Shown: positions 42,075 to 51,211, counted from the stretch's first letter. The stretch is DNA of 64,000 nt from Coriobacteriia bacterium (GCA_003149935.1 QAMH01000010.1:124001-188000); one strand, 5' to 3'. Notes: generated by a model not told the origin, from the letters alone. Made by a program: numbers and translations.

Positions 42075-43280
42075 ATGTGGAACACGTTCAAATACACGAT
42101 TCTCGAGCTGGTGCGCATGCCCGGCGTGCTCGTCTGGGCGCTGGCCTTCCCCCTCATCTTGTCGACCGTCTTCATGATGATGTTCGGACCTCTCGACGAC
42201 CAAGCCGAAATCGACCCCATACCCCTCGTCGTGGTCAACCCCGCCGATGACGTCGACGGCCAATCGTTCCAGGCCTTTCTCGATGCCCTGAGCGATGACG
42301 AGGACGGGGAGCCCCTCTTCGCCATCACCTATGCCCCGAACGCCGAGGAGGCCCTGGCCCTTGTCGAGGAGAACATGACGGGAGAAAGCCCTTGCGTCGG
42401 CTACGTGCAGCTCTCGGAGGGCACCCCAGATGTCCACGTGACGAGCGTCAGCGACTTGACCGGCATGGAGCAACTGAAAACCTCCGTCCTCATCATGGCG
42501 ATGGATAACTACGTCGCCAATGCCGCGATGATTCGCGACCTGATGAGCGGTAATCCCAGTCTGCTTGCCCAGCCAGACATGGCGGAAACCCTCGCTTCCA
42601 TGACCGAGCCCATCGAGGCGACGGTCCGGACGACGGTCACGGCAAACCAGCCGAAAGAATCCGTGCGTTTCTACTTCGCATTGCTCGGCATGGCCGCGCT
42701 CTTCGGCGGCACCCTTGGGATGATCGCGTTTCAGCGCCTCAAGCCCAATACTTCGTCCCTTGGCGCGCGCAGGGCACTCGGCGCGACGAGTCACGGGCGC
42801 ACCGTGACTGCAACCGTGGGCGCGAGCTGGACCATCACCTTTGCCTGCCTGTGCGTCACGTATCTCTACATGCGATACGTCGCCGGAGTCGACTTTGGAG
42901 GACGCGATGGCGCCTGCCTACTCACGACGGCGATTGCGGCGCTCACGGCCACGGCGTTGGGGTGCGCCATCTCCGCCATTCCCAAGGTTCCCGAAAGCGG
43001 CAAGAGCGGCATCCTCACCGGTATCGTCTGCTTCGCATCGCTTTTCGCCGGTCTCTACGGTGAGCCCACGATGGAACTCGCCGACATGATCTCGGCCAAC
43101 TTGCCCGCTCTCGACTACGTCAACCCCGCCGTCCAGATATCCCAGGCATTCTATAGCATCATGTACTACGACTCGCTCGCGCCCATGGCAGGTCACCTGG
43201 TTATCCTGCTCGTCATGGCACTCGTCCTGTTCGCGCTGTCGGCGCAATCTTTGAGGAGGCAGCGCTATGCAAGTCTTTAA
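42075..43280 (+). CDS. ABC-2 type permease (first subunit)
   Basis: A 401-residue membrane protein: one N-terminal helix (VLVWALAFPLILSTVFMMMFG), an extracytoplasmic domain of ~190 residues, then five to six helices from residue ~200 on. This is the ABC-2/YhgE-like exporter plan. It starts 15 bases after the ATPase gene and overlaps the second permease gene by 14 bases, so both permeases probably form a heterodimer. Confidence 0.87.
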   Translation: MWNTFKYTILELVRMPGVLVWALAFPLILSTVFMMMFGPLDDQAEIDPIPLVVVNPADDVDGQSFQAFLDALSDDEDGEPLFAITYAPNAEEALALVEENMTGESPCVGYVQLSEGTPDVHVTSVSDLTGMEQLKTSVLIMAMDNYVANAAMIRDLMSGNPSLLAQPDMAETLASMTEPIEATVRTTVTANQPKESVRFYFALLGMAALFGGTLGMIAFQRLKPNTSSLGARRALGATSHGRTVTATVGASWTITFACLCVTYLYMRYVAGVDFGGRDGACLLTTAIAALTATALGCAISAIPKVPESGKSGILTGIVCFASLFAGLYGEPTMELADMISANLPALDYVNPAVQISQAFYSIMYYDSLAPMAGHLVILLVMALVLFALSAQSLRRQRYASL

Positions 43281-44502
43281 GTGCGCCATGCGCATCATAC
43301 GCGGCAACATCATCTTTCCCATCATCTACATCATCGGGCTCAGCTTCATGGGCATTTTCATGGCGGCATCGTTCGATTTCGACATGAACGAGAACGGTTT
43401 GGAACGATATAGCTGCAACTTCTCCGTCATTGACCGCGATGGCAACGAATTGTCCGATGCCATCGCAAGCCAGCTCGCGCAACACGGAACGCAGGTCGTC
43501 GTTGAAGACGCGCCGCTGGCCATCCAGGATGCCGTAGCCAAGGGCGCCACCGACTATTTGCTCATCATTCCCGAAGGCTACGAGGCAAACTTCGCCGAGG
43601 CATCGCATGCCGGTGAAGACATCCCCGCCATGGAGACGGTGTTCAGCTACTATTCCATGGAAGGCGAGCTCGTTGACCAAAGCGTCAACGGATTTCTGGG
43701 CATGGTGCGCTCACTTGCCATGGCCAGCCCCGAAATGCCCATGGCAGACGTCATCGATCATGCTGCGGACTACTCGTCCGAACAGGCCCAGGTTGCGGTA
43801 ATCGAGCAATCGACCGCCATCTCGAAATCCGACCGCTTCGTCTTCTACCTGCAGTGGAGTACCTACACGCTCTTTGCCGGCATCACCGTGTGCGTGGGAC
43901 TTCTCGTGACCACGCTCGGCCGCGTCGACGTGCGTCGTCGCAACCTCTCGTCTCCGCTGAGCTTCGCCTCCTACAACCTGCAATTGGGCGCGGCCTGCAT
44001 GGCCGTCACCTTGCTTGCATGGGTATGGACGTTCTGCCTGGGCCTCGTCGCGTTTCCCGACGCGGCTGCCCAGATTGAGCCCGGCGGCCTCGCGCTGTGT
44101 GCCCTGAGCATGCTCGCCTATTGCGTGGTGCCCCTTGCGCTTGGCTTCCTGCTTGGACAGGTCGGGGCAAACGGCATCGTCTGCAATGCGACGGGTAACA
44201 TCGTCGGCATGGTGATCTCGTTCTTCGGAGGTGCGTGGATTTCCCTTGATCTCATGACGCCCGAAATCGTGACGCTGGCGCACCTGTTGCCGGGATACTG
44301 GTACTCGTCAGCATGCTCGGCTGCCGCACATGCCCCTGCCATCATGGACTCCGCCACCTTGGGGCTCGTCCTCGGTCACGTCGGCGTGCTGCTGCTCTTC
44401 GCTCTGGCGTTGCTATGCGTTTCGCTCGTCGCCGGACGCAAGCGTCTGCAGACGTCGGAGGCTGGCGGAAACCGCGCTGCCGAAGCTTCCGCCTTCGTGT
44501 GA
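43267..44502 (+). CDS. ABC-2 type permease (second subunit)
   Basis: A 411-residue paralogue-like partner of the preceding permease: N-terminal helix (IIFPIIYIIGLSFMGIFMAASF), ~170-residue external domain, then six helices. Its start lies inside the end of the preceding gene with GAGGAGG just upstream. The ATPase plus two permeases make a complete exporter under the divergent membrane LuxR regulator. Confidence 0.87.
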   Translation: MQVFKCAMRIIRGNIIFPIIYIIGLSFMGIFMAASFDFDMNENGLERYSCNFSVIDRDGNELSDAIASQLAQHGTQVVVEDAPLAIQDAVAKGATDYLLIIPEGYEANFAEASHAGEDIPAMETVFSYYSMEGELVDQSVNGFLGMVRSLAMASPEMPMADVIDHAADYSSEQAQVAVIEQSTAISKSDRFVFYLQWSTYTLFAGITVCVGLLVTTLGRVDVRRRNLSSPLSFASYNLQLGAACMAVTLLAWVWTFCLGLVAFPDAAAQIEPGGLALCALSMLAYCVVPLALGFLLGQVGANGIVCNATGNIVGMVISFFGGAWISLDLMTPEIVTLAHLLPGYWYSSACSAAAHAPAIMDSATLGLVLGHVGVLLLFALALLCVSLVAGRKRLQTSEAGGNRAAEASAFV

Positions 44503-44550
44503 TCGAGGAAACGCTCGCGCCTTCGCCTTACGCGTGCGCGTCTGGCGTCT

Positions 44551-45015
44551 CTATCCAAGCAGTGACGCGAGCTTGTCTGCTGAATAATCGTTGAGCATAA
44601 AGCCCTGCTCGACGATTGCCTGCGGGCAGACTCCCTGCATGTGCTGGGCGGTCTTCCCCAGGCCGCTTCCTCCGGACGTAGCGAAGGGGACGATGGCCTT
44701 GCCCGCCATGTCATAGGATTCCAGGAACGTGTCGATGATGCGCGGCTCCACGTACCACCAGATGGGAAAGCCCACGTAGATGGTTTCGTATGCATCCATG
44801 TCATCGACTTGCCCGACGATACCGGGACGCGAACCCTCATCGTCCATCTCCCTGCTTGACCGGCTCTGCCGGTCATTCCAGTTCAAGTCCGCCGAGGAGT
44901 AGGGAACCTCCGGAACGATCTCGAAGGTGTCCGCACCTAGATAATCAGCCAGCGCCAGGGCAGCCCGTTTGGTCGTGCCCGTCGCGCTGAAATATGCCAC
45001 GAGAATGCTTTCCAT
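44551..45015 (-). CDS. Flavodoxin
   Basis: A 154-residue cytoplasmic flavodoxin. The phosphate loop is AYFSATGTTKR, and FMN-contact loops are GFPIWWYVEP and PFATSGGSGLGKT. It is close in plan to the exported lipoprotein flavodoxin at 14 kb (same DLNW/DLAW and SREM/SKEH stretch) but has no signal peptide. The stop is followed by a short sequence repeated at 51180-51211. It is convergent with the ABC exporter and 126 bases downstream of the DUF364 gene. Confidence 0.9.
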   Translation of the reverse strand: MESILVAYFSATGTTKRAALALADYLGADTFEIVPEVPYSSADLNWNDRQSRSSREMDDEGSRPGIVGQVDDMDAYETIYVGFPIWWYVEPRIIDTFLESYDMAGKAIVPFATSGGSGLGKTAQHMQGVCPQAIVEQGFMLNDYSADKLASLLG

Positions 45016-45141
45016 TGTCGTTTCCTTTCACTGGGAGAAGAGCGTGCGCTCCACCGCCAAACGGAAACCTTATAGCACCTCAAGTCAACTCCAAGTCAAG
45101 GGTCAAATCATCCCCAAGCCATCACAGACGAGAAAACGCAT

Positions 45142-45915
45142 CTACTTCGTGATCGCCACCATTTGCAGGGCAGTTCCAAACGGCATACCGCCGCCTGATT
45201 TCACGGCATGCCTGGCCAGGTCGGGATCCATGACGATGCTGCCAGCCATCATGTCGGCGCCTGCATCGAGCAGGGGCTGCCCCATGACAACCGAAGGACC
45301 GACCATCGTCACGAAGGCCTCCTTTGCGAGTTCAAGCAGACGAGGGGCGGTCTTGTTCTCCAGCGTCACTCCGGTGATGAAGGCGAAATCTGCTTGAGGC
45401 AGCACATATTCGCAAGCAGGGTCTGGCATATCGATGTCATCGCGGCAATTGCGTTCCAAAACTGTCAGCTCGGCATATTCCGCAATTCTATCCACATGCG
45501 GAAAATGACCAATCACCACCACGCGAGCATCTGCCTGGGCTTCGATACGTGGACGCATCATCTCGAAGGCGTCCTTCTTGCGTATGGACCCATCAGGCAG
45601 CTCGACAGGCTCATCGTGCATAGCTCCGAGTTCGTCAACGCACGTCCTTTGGGCATACCATGCGTTAAGCGCCGCGATTCCAAGCGTGGCCTCCTCGAAA
45701 CGCCAGGACTTGGAAAGGCCGGCAAGCTCTCTGAGCGGCAGGCCACGAAAATTCCGCGAATTCCTCGATCTTCTCGCACCACCGCGGCAGGTGTAGGAGA
45801 CGCCCAAACCGCTCTCCGCCTCCACGTAGCTCCATTTTGCCCCCAAGCAGTAATCGGTGACGAGCACATCTCCAGGTACTCCTGCAATCAATTCGTCGTA
45901 CAGGGTCCAAGGCAT
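45142..45915 (-). CDS. DUF4213/DUF364 heavy-metal chelation-type protein
   Basis: A 257-residue protein with an N-terminal enolase-like part (DUF4213) and a C-terminal DUF364 Rossmann-like part: VVVIGHFPHVDRI, ERNCRDDIDMPDPACEYVLPQADF (in parts) and TMVGPSVVMGQPLLDAGADMM. GGAGG 8 bases upstream supports ATG at 45915. The family is thought to handle metal or metal chelates and is often next to metal importers. It is divergent from the THEP1/FecBCD-type/MoeA genes, supporting a molybdenum or tungsten role. Confidence 0.8.
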   Translation of the reverse strand: MPWTLYDELIAGVPGDVLVTDYCLGAKWSYVEAESGLGVSYTCRGGARRSRNSRNFRGLPLRELAGLSKSWRFEEATLGIAALNAWYAQRTCVDELGAMHDEPVELPDGSIRKKDAFEMMRPRIEAQADARVVVIGHFPHVDRIAEYAELTVLERNCRDDIDMPDPACEYVLPQADFAFITGVTLENKTAPRLLELAKEAFVTMVGPSVVMGQPLLDAGADMMAGSIVMDPDLARHAVKSGGGMPFGTALQMVAITK

Positions 45916-45978
45916 AACGGGCACCTCCATGCACATGATTGTCTTCTGGCTTTCTTGCTTAGACTATATTAATAAAAC

Positions 45979-45999
45979 TATAATATCCTATAAAGGATA
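45979..45999. promoter_or_regulatory. Promoter-operator between DUF364 and THEP1 genes
   Basis: A TATAAT at 45979-45984 runs into TATCCT-ATAA-AGGATA (45984-45999), a 6-base-pair palindrome. ATCCTT and AAGGAT half-sites recur around the TATAAT at 46681-46686 ahead of the permease gene. A shared metal-responsive regulator is possible. No gene for one is in the cluster. Confidence 0.35.
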
Positions 46000-46023
46000 A
46001 TATTTCGACAATAGAGGTCATCA

Positions 46024-46635
46024 GTGCTATTCATTCTTACCGGCAACGTTCAAATCGGGAAGAGCCGATGGCTCGAGCGCCTCGCGGATGACCTTTCCCG
46101 CCTTGGCATCGCGTGCTATGGCGTAATCGCCCCGGGCATCTGGGTCGAATCGAGCACGAATGCCGCCAACGACCAGGGCTACGAAAAGCTCGGAATAAGC
46201 AACCTTCTCCTGCCCGACAACGTCACGGTCCCCTTCGCCCAGCGTGCGGATATCGCGCGCGCAAACGGCATGTATGCCGACTTGAGCCAGGCTGGCAGAG
46301 CCGGCTTGGGTTGGCATATAGACGATGCCGCCATCGCACGCGTGAACGAGCACCTTCTCTCGATCAAGAAACGAGCGGAAGGCGACAGGAGGCGCAAGCT
46401 CCTGGTCATCGACGAGCTGGGACGCCTCGAGCTCGACCATGAGTCGGGCCTTATCGAGGCAATGAGATTGCTGCGCAATGGACCTTGCGTGGGTATGAAA
46501 GACGCGCTCGTGGTGGTTCGAGAGACCTTTGCCAAACGCGCTGAATCCCTTTTTGCCGAAACATGGGGCGGCGTCCTACGCATTGCGCCCACCCGGCAAG
46601 ACGCGGAATTGGTCAAACGTCAGCTAGCGGAATAG
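46024..46635 (+). CDS. THEP1-type nucleoside-triphosphatase
   Basis: A 203-residue P-loop NTPase. Walker A is GNVQIGKS at residues 7-14; Walker B is KLLVIDELGRLEL, typical of the THEP1 (NTPase_1) family, which hydrolyses nucleoside triphosphates in vitro; the cellular job is unsettled. GTG start with AGAGG upstream. In this class of genomes it often sits with chelate importers. The importer genes begin 86 bases downstream after an AT-rich gap. Confidence 0.82.
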   Translation: MLFILTGNVQIGKSRWLERLADDLSRLGIACYGVIAPGIWVESSTNAANDQGYEKLGISNLLLPDNVTVPFAQRADIARANGMYADLSQAGRAGLGWHIDDAAIARVNEHLLSIKKRAEGDRRRKLLVIDELGRLELDHESGLIEAMRLLRNGPCVGMKDALVVVRETFAKRAESLFAETWGGVLRIAPTRQDAELVKRQLAE

Positions 46636-46680
46636 AACCATCCAGAGAATAGTTCTTCGATTAATTTATTCTTTATGATA

Positions 46681-46716
46681 TATAATCCTTCATCGTAATT
46701 ATTGTTTTCTAAGGAT
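46681..46716 (+). promoter_or_regulatory. Promoter region of the second FecBCD-type operon
   Basis: TATAAT at 46681-46686 and an ATCCTT (46685-46690)/AAGGAT (46711-46716) inverted pair lie in the AT-rich 86-base gap before the permease ATG. The right half-site is also the ribosome-binding region, so a bound regulator or RNA pairing could block translation. Confidence 0.35.
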
Positions 46717-46721
46717 AGTTA

Positions 46722-47780
46722 ATGAGGGACATCACATCTGAGAACACGCGCGTTCTTGCCGTGGGCAAGTCGCAATCGAACAGACGAGCAGATGCCATCA
46801 TCGTCGGTCTCGGCATCGCCGTCATCGTGATAGTCGCCATATCCCTCATGTTGGGCCGTTACCCCATCGACCCCCTCGAAGCCGTGGGTATGCTCGCAAG
46901 CTCCGTCTTCCCCGTTGACCAAACATGGACGGAGCAACAGGCGACGCTCTTCTTCAACGTGCGCCTTCCCCGCATCCTTCTCGCCCTCATGGTGGGATGC
47001 TGCCTGTCCGTGGCAGGCGCGGCATACCAGGGGACGTTCCAGAACCCGCTCGTCTCCCCCGACATCCTGGGCGCGAGCCAGGGAGCCGCGTTCGGCGCGG
47101 CCGTCGCCATCCTCGCTGGCTTCACCGCGGGTATGGTCTCGGTATCAGCCTTCGCCTTCGCCTTGCTCACGGTTCTCCTCGTGCTGCTCATAAGCGCACG
47201 CGCAAAGGGAAACCACATGATGGTGGTCGTACTCGCTGGCGTGATGGTGAGTTCCCTGTTCCAGGCGGGCGTATCATACGCGAAGCTCATCGCGGACCCG
47301 ACCGACGAGCTGGCTGACATCACGTACTGGCTCATGGGCAGCTTGACTGGTGCGAAGATGACGCAGGTCACGATGATATTTCCCATACTCCTCGTGGGTT
47401 GTATCGTGCTCTTTGCCCTGCGCTGGCGCATAAACATCCTCACCATGGGTGACGACGAGGCGTCTACCATGGGAGTCAACGCCCGGCTCATCCGCATAAT
47501 CGTCATCATCGCGGCGACGTTCGTCACTGCCGCCTGCGTGTGCGTGACGGGCATGATCGGCTGGATCGGTCTTGTCATTCCGCACTTGTGTCGCATGCTG
47601 ATAGGTGCGGATTACCGCAAGCTCATCCCCGCCTCGATGCTCATGGGTGCCGGATTCCTCCTCGTCGTAGACGGCATCGCCCGACTTGCCACGACGGCGG
47701 AAATCCCCATAGGAATCCTCACGGCTTTCGTCGGCGCCCCCTTCTTCCTCTATCTCATCACGAGAAAGAAGAAGCTATGA
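46722..47780 (+). CDS. FecCD-family permease of a probable molybdate/tungstate importer
   Basis: A 352-residue permease with NVRLPRILLALMVG, AAYQGTFQNPLVSPDILGASQGAAFG (in parts) and GMIGWIGLVIPHLCRMLIG. It forms the channel of a class II metal-oxyanion or chelate importer with the ATPase and binding protein that follow. AAGGA precedes the ATG. The GASQGAAFG loop is standard. The oxyanion assignment rests on the MoeA homologue and DUF364/THEP1 genes in the cluster. Confidence 0.9.
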   Translation: MRDITSENTRVLAVGKSQSNRRADAIIVGLGIAVIVIVAISLMLGRYPIDPLEAVGMLASSVFPVDQTWTEQQATLFFNVRLPRILLALMVGCCLSVAGAAYQGTFQNPLVSPDILGASQGAAFGAAVAILAGFTAGMVSVSAFAFALLTVLLVLLISARAKGNHMMVVVLAGVMVSSLFQAGVSYAKLIADPTDELADITYWLMGSLTGAKMTQVTMIFPILLVGCIVLFALRWRINILTMGDDEASTMGVNARLIRIIVIIAATFVTAACVCVTGMIGWIGLVIPHLCRMLIGADYRKLIPASMLMGAGFLLVVDGIARLATTAEIPIGILTAFVGAPFFLYLITRKKKL

Positions 47781-48589
47781 GCATCTTGGTCGAAAACCTG
47801 GATTTCTCCTACGACAACCACCAGATTCTCCACGGTCTTTCCTTCGAGATTCCCGATGGCATGCTCGTAAACGTGCTGGGACCCAACGGCGTGGGAAAGT
47901 CCACGCTCTTTCGATGCATCCTGGGCCTCAACCAGAACTATTCCGGCACCGTCATGGTCAACGGCAAGGACATCAAGTCACTCTCGATACGGGAGCGAGC
48001 GCGTGAAATATCCTACATTCCGCAAACGCACGCGCCTGTCTACGACTATGAGGTGGTCGACGCCGTGCTCATGGCCACGGGTAGCGACCTGAAGATGCTC
48101 AGCAATCCTGGCCCCGAGCAGCAGAAACGGGCCTACGACGCGCTCGACCGCATAGGAATCGCCGATTTCGCCCACCGTATGTACACGCAGATATCGGGCG
48201 GAGAGCAACAACTCGTTCTCATAGCGAGAGCGCTTGCCCAAAACGCCCGTACGATCGTCATGGACGAACCCACGAGTGCCCTAGACTACGGCAACACCGT
48301 GCGCGTGCTCTCCTGCGTACGCCAGCTCGCCCAAGAAGGGCTCTCCATCATACAGTCCACGCATAACCCCGACCACGCGTTTCTATATTCCGACAGGACG
48401 CTCGTCTTGAAGGACGGCCGCATCGATGCGTACGGCCCTCCCCACGACGTGATTACCTCCGAGCTCATTAGCGGCCTCTACAGCGTCGATGTCGAGGTCA
48501 ACTCTCTCTATGGCGATAGGGTGCGCATCTGCGTGCCTCGAAGCGAAGTGGAGACACAACAGGAAAGGATGAACCATGAGACACGGTAA
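47777..48589 (+). CDS. ATP-binding protein of the probable molybdate/tungstate importer
   Basis: A 270-residue FepC/MolC-like ATPase. Walker A is GPNGVGKST, the signature is ISGGEQQLV and Walker B is TIVMDEPTSALD. ATG overlaps the permease stop (ATGA), and the binding-protein gene starts 14 bases before its own stop. Its similarity to the FecBCD-type ATPase at 11.5 kb is moderate, so the two systems look like separate acquisitions rather than a recent duplication. Confidence 0.92.
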   Translation: MSILVENLDFSYDNHQILHGLSFEIPDGMLVNVLGPNGVGKSTLFRCILGLNQNYSGTVMVNGKDIKSLSIRERAREISYIPQTHAPVYDYEVVDAVLMATGSDLKMLSNPGPEQQKRAYDALDRIGIADFAHRMYTQISGGEQQLVLIARALAQNARTIVMDEPTSALDYGNTVRVLSCVRQLAQEGLSIIQSTHNPDHAFLYSDRTLVLKDGRIDAYGPPHDVITSELISGLYSVDVEVNSLYGDRVRICVPRSEVETQQERMNHETR

Positions 48590-49691
48590 GGGAAAGGCGC
48601 TGAAAAGAATCGGAGGCGTAGCACTCGCCCTCGCATGCACCATCGCATTGAGCCTGGGGGCTATCGGCCTCGTCGGCTGCTCGGGCAGTGGAGGCTCGGG
48701 GGGCTCGTCTGAGGAAACGTGGACGTTTACCGACTCGCTTGGCCGTCAAGTCGAGCTGCCAAAGAACCTGGAAAGAATCTGTCCGTCGGGACATACGGCC
48801 CAACAGGTGCTGCTCACGATGGCTCCTGACAAGATGGTCGGCCTCTCCCAGCCGCTCAACGATGACCAACTCAAGATCTTCGGCGAGAAGTTCAAGGACT
48901 ACCCGGTCTTCGGTGCCGTGCTCGGTGCAAAGGACGACTTCAACCGCGAGGCAGTCGCCGCAGCCAAACCGCAGGTCATCATCGATACGGGCGAGGTGAA
49001 GAAGGACACGAAAGAGAGCCTCGATGCCCTGCAGGAGCAACTCGGCATACCAGTCGTGTTCGTCGAGGCCTATCTGGAGGACTATGGCTCGGCATACAAA
49101 ACCCTCGGCGAGTTGCTCGACATGGAGGAGCGTGGCAACCAGCTCTCCGAGTATTGCAATCGCGTGTACTCCAAGGTCGAGGACACGATGAAGACGATTC
49201 CCGAATCCCAGCGCGTCAACATGGCCTACCTGCTTGGCGAAAACGGACTGAACGCGATTGCGAAGACATCCGTCCAAGCACAGGTCATCGACATGGTCGC
49301 CAACAACGTGGTCGTCGTTGACGACGCATCCGGCAAGGGAAGCGGCAACGAGATCAGCCTCGAGCAAATCGCGGTCTGGAACCCGGACCTCATCATCTTC
49401 CAGAAGGGAAGCATCTACAACACCGCGGGTGATGATCCGGCGTGGCAGGGCATCTCCGCCATCGCGAACGACAACTACTACGAGGTGCCGAACAATCCCT
49501 GGTGCTGGATGAACAATCCCCCGACCGTAAACCAGCTCATGGGCATGCAGTGGCTTCCCAGGCTGCTCTATCCCGATGCCTTCGATGACAGCATCGAGGA
49601 TGTCACGAAGGGCTACTACAAGACGATGTACAACTATGAGCTCACGGATGCGGAACTGAGCGAGTTGCTCACGGGCGCGCTTCCCAAATAG
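48576..49691 (+). CDS. Substrate-binding lipoprotein of the probable molybdate/tungstate importer
   Basis: A 371-residue lipoprotein with lipobox LVGC (Cys35) and a Gly/Ser linker. The mature protein starts FTDSLGRQVELP. Near the C-terminus the segment NPWCWMNNPPTVNQLMGMQWL resembles the NRLIGLKWL region of MolA-like and tungsten/molybdenum binding proteins and differs from most siderophore binders. Four-base-type overlaps link it to the ATPase gene. It is followed by a MoeA homologue, which supports an oxyanion ligand. Confidence 0.85.
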   Translation: MRHGKGKALKRIGGVALALACTIALSLGAIGLVGCSGSGGSGGSSEETWTFTDSLGRQVELPKNLERICPSGHTAQQVLLTMAPDKMVGLSQPLNDDQLKIFGEKFKDYPVFGAVLGAKDDFNREAVAAAKPQVIIDTGEVKKDTKESLDALQEQLGIPVVFVEAYLEDYGSAYKTLGELLDMEERGNQLSEYCNRVYSKVEDTMKTIPESQRVNMAYLLGENGLNAIAKTSVQAQVIDMVANNVVVVDDASGKGSGNEISLEQIAVWNPDLIIFQKGSIYNTAGDDPAWQGISAIANDNYYEVPNNPWCWMNNPPTVNQLMGMQWLPRLLYPDAFDDSIEDVTKGYYKTMYNYELTDAELSELLTGALPK

Positions 49692-49712
49692 GGCGCAACC
49701 GCGATTTACGAT

Positions 49713-49746
49713 GCTGCCCCCGACGCAATACAATGGGCGCCGGGGG
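49713..49746 (+). promoter_or_regulatory. Hairpin between binding-protein and MoeA-like genes
   Basis: TGCCCCCG and CGGGGGCA form an 8-base-pair GC-rich stem around an 18-base loop, 22 bases after the lipoprotein stop. It spans the ATG at 49733, making that codon an unlikely start for the next gene. No T-run; more probably an attenuator or 3'-end stabiliser. Confidence 0.4.
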
Positions 49747-49807
49747 CATGGGCCAAGCCGCGGAACATGATTGCACCGCGAACATGACGTCGATTTTGGA
49801 GAAGATG

Positions 49808-51127
49808 ATGAGAGACCACTCGCTGCATGTCGAACTATCCCGCCAGGAAGCGGTTGCGGAAATGACCGATGCGCTCTCCGCGTCATTTGGCAAAATCCGG
49901 CCCGAACGAGTCGCCCTCGAGGACGCATATGGCCGCGTCCTGTCACGAGACATCACCTGCAAGAGCGACGTTCCCTCGGCACTCACGTGCGCGCTCGACT
50001 CGATAGCCGTCAAATGGGACGACTTTGCCGACCTCGAGCCGGGTGCCGTTCCCGATACCAGCTCGTGGGTTCGAGGCGTCGACTGGGAGTTCGCGAACAC
50101 AGGCGTCGCCATGCCAGAGGGATTTGACACGGCAATCGTGATCGAGCACGTCGAGGTATCCGACGACGAGGAGCGCGTCACTATACTCGCGGCGCCCTCC
50201 GAAAGGTTCGCGGGTACGCGAGCAGCGGGGTCGAAGATGAAGGCGAGCGATATCGCCGTTGCCGCCCCTTGCATCATTACCCCAGATGTGGCCGCGCGCA
50301 TCGCCAGCGCCGGACATTCCTCGGTCGAGGTGATGGCAAGGCCGCGCGTTGCCTTCATCCCGACGGGCAACGAGCTCGTCTCTCCGAACGTCCCGTTCTC
50401 GAAGCGCGCGCCGGACAGATTCGCGGGCGCGGGACGGGTCTACGAATCGAACAGCATCGTCGTAAAGGGTAAAGTCGAGCAATGGGGCGGCGTCTACGTG
50501 CCCTTTGATATCGTTCCCGATGACCGGGATGCAATCCAGACCGCCGTCGAGCGGGCGTGTGCCGTTGCCGACATCGTCGTGCTCAACGCCGGCTCATCGA
50601 AAGGCTCAGATGACTGGTCCGTGGAGGTGCTCGAAGAGATGGGGCGCATCATCTGCCATCAGACCAACCACGGACCAGGACATCACAGCTCGTATGCCAT
50701 CGTGGACGATACGCCCATCGTGGGTATTTCCGGGCCGAGCGCGGGGGCGTCCTTCACCCTGAATTTCTACTTGCTACCGATCATGCGGAAGTTCCAGGGA
50801 TTAGATCCAAATCCCACGCTCGTCCCCGCACGACTTAGCGCCGAGTTTCCCAAGGGCAAGATGCACAAGCGGGCGGAAGAGGACGGCCGTCCGCTGCCAG
50901 GCGAAGAGCGTCCGGCAGAGGCGACACGGCCGGGTGAGGAGTTCTTCTCGATCAAGTTCCTCGAGCTTGCCCCCGACGCCGACGGGTGCCTGGTGGCAAC
51001 CCCGCTACCCGGCCGTCCCGGGTCGCCCCAGACATACGGCGCAAATGCGCTCTACATGCTACCAGCTGGCGCATCAGCCACGATGCCCTCCCCCGGCGAC
51101 ATCATCATGGTCGAGCCGCTCGTGTGA
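49808..51127 (+). CDS. MoeA-like molybdopterin molybdotransferase
   Basis: A 439-residue cytoplasmic MoeA homologue, which inserts molybdate (or tungstate) into adenylated molybdopterin. Visible: VALEDAYGRVLSRDI (domain 1), a MARPRVAFIPTGNELV strand, and VLNAGSSKGSDDWS corresponding to the GGxSxGxxD nucleotide/pterin loop. GGAG 6 bases upstream supports ATG 49808; the frame is open from 49733. A Pro/Glu-rich insert before the C-terminal beta domain (EDGRPLPGEERPAEATRPGE) is unusual. It completes the metal-uptake-to-cofactor cluster. Confidence 0.87.
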   Translation: MRDHSLHVELSRQEAVAEMTDALSASFGKIRPERVALEDAYGRVLSRDITCKSDVPSALTCALDSIAVKWDDFADLEPGAVPDTSSWVRGVDWEFANTGVAMPEGFDTAIVIEHVEVSDDEERVTILAAPSERFAGTRAAGSKMKASDIAVAAPCIITPDVAARIASAGHSSVEVMARPRVAFIPTGNELVSPNVPFSKRAPDRFAGAGRVYESNSIVVKGKVEQWGGVYVPFDIVPDDRDAIQTAVERACAVADIVVLNAGSSKGSDDWSVEVLEEMGRIICHQTNHGPGHHSSYAIVDDTPIVGISGPSAGASFTLNFYLLPIMRKFQGLDPNPTLVPARLSAEFPKGKMHKRAEEDGRPLPGEERPAEATRPGEEFFSIKFLELAPDADGCLVATPLPGRPGSPQTYGANALYMLPAGASATMPSPGDIIMVEPLV

Positions 51128-51179
51128 CGCGCCGCCATGCGCTTCGCATAATCGAAAGAAACGTGCACGGCAGTCGCTC

Positions 51180-51211
51180 GGCGTCTCTATCCAAGCAACG
51201 ATGCGAGCTTG
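51180..51211. repeat. Vestige of a flavodoxin 3' end
   Basis: This 32-base stretch matches 44544-44575 at 29 positions, including an 18-base exact match (GGCGTCTCTATCCAAGCA). The first copy is the last codons and stop of the flavodoxin gene (KLASLLG then stop). Here the same words can be read on the minus strand but a stop lies directly in front, so only a fragment of a former gene remains, or the sequence itself is a small repeat. Confidence 0.5.
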
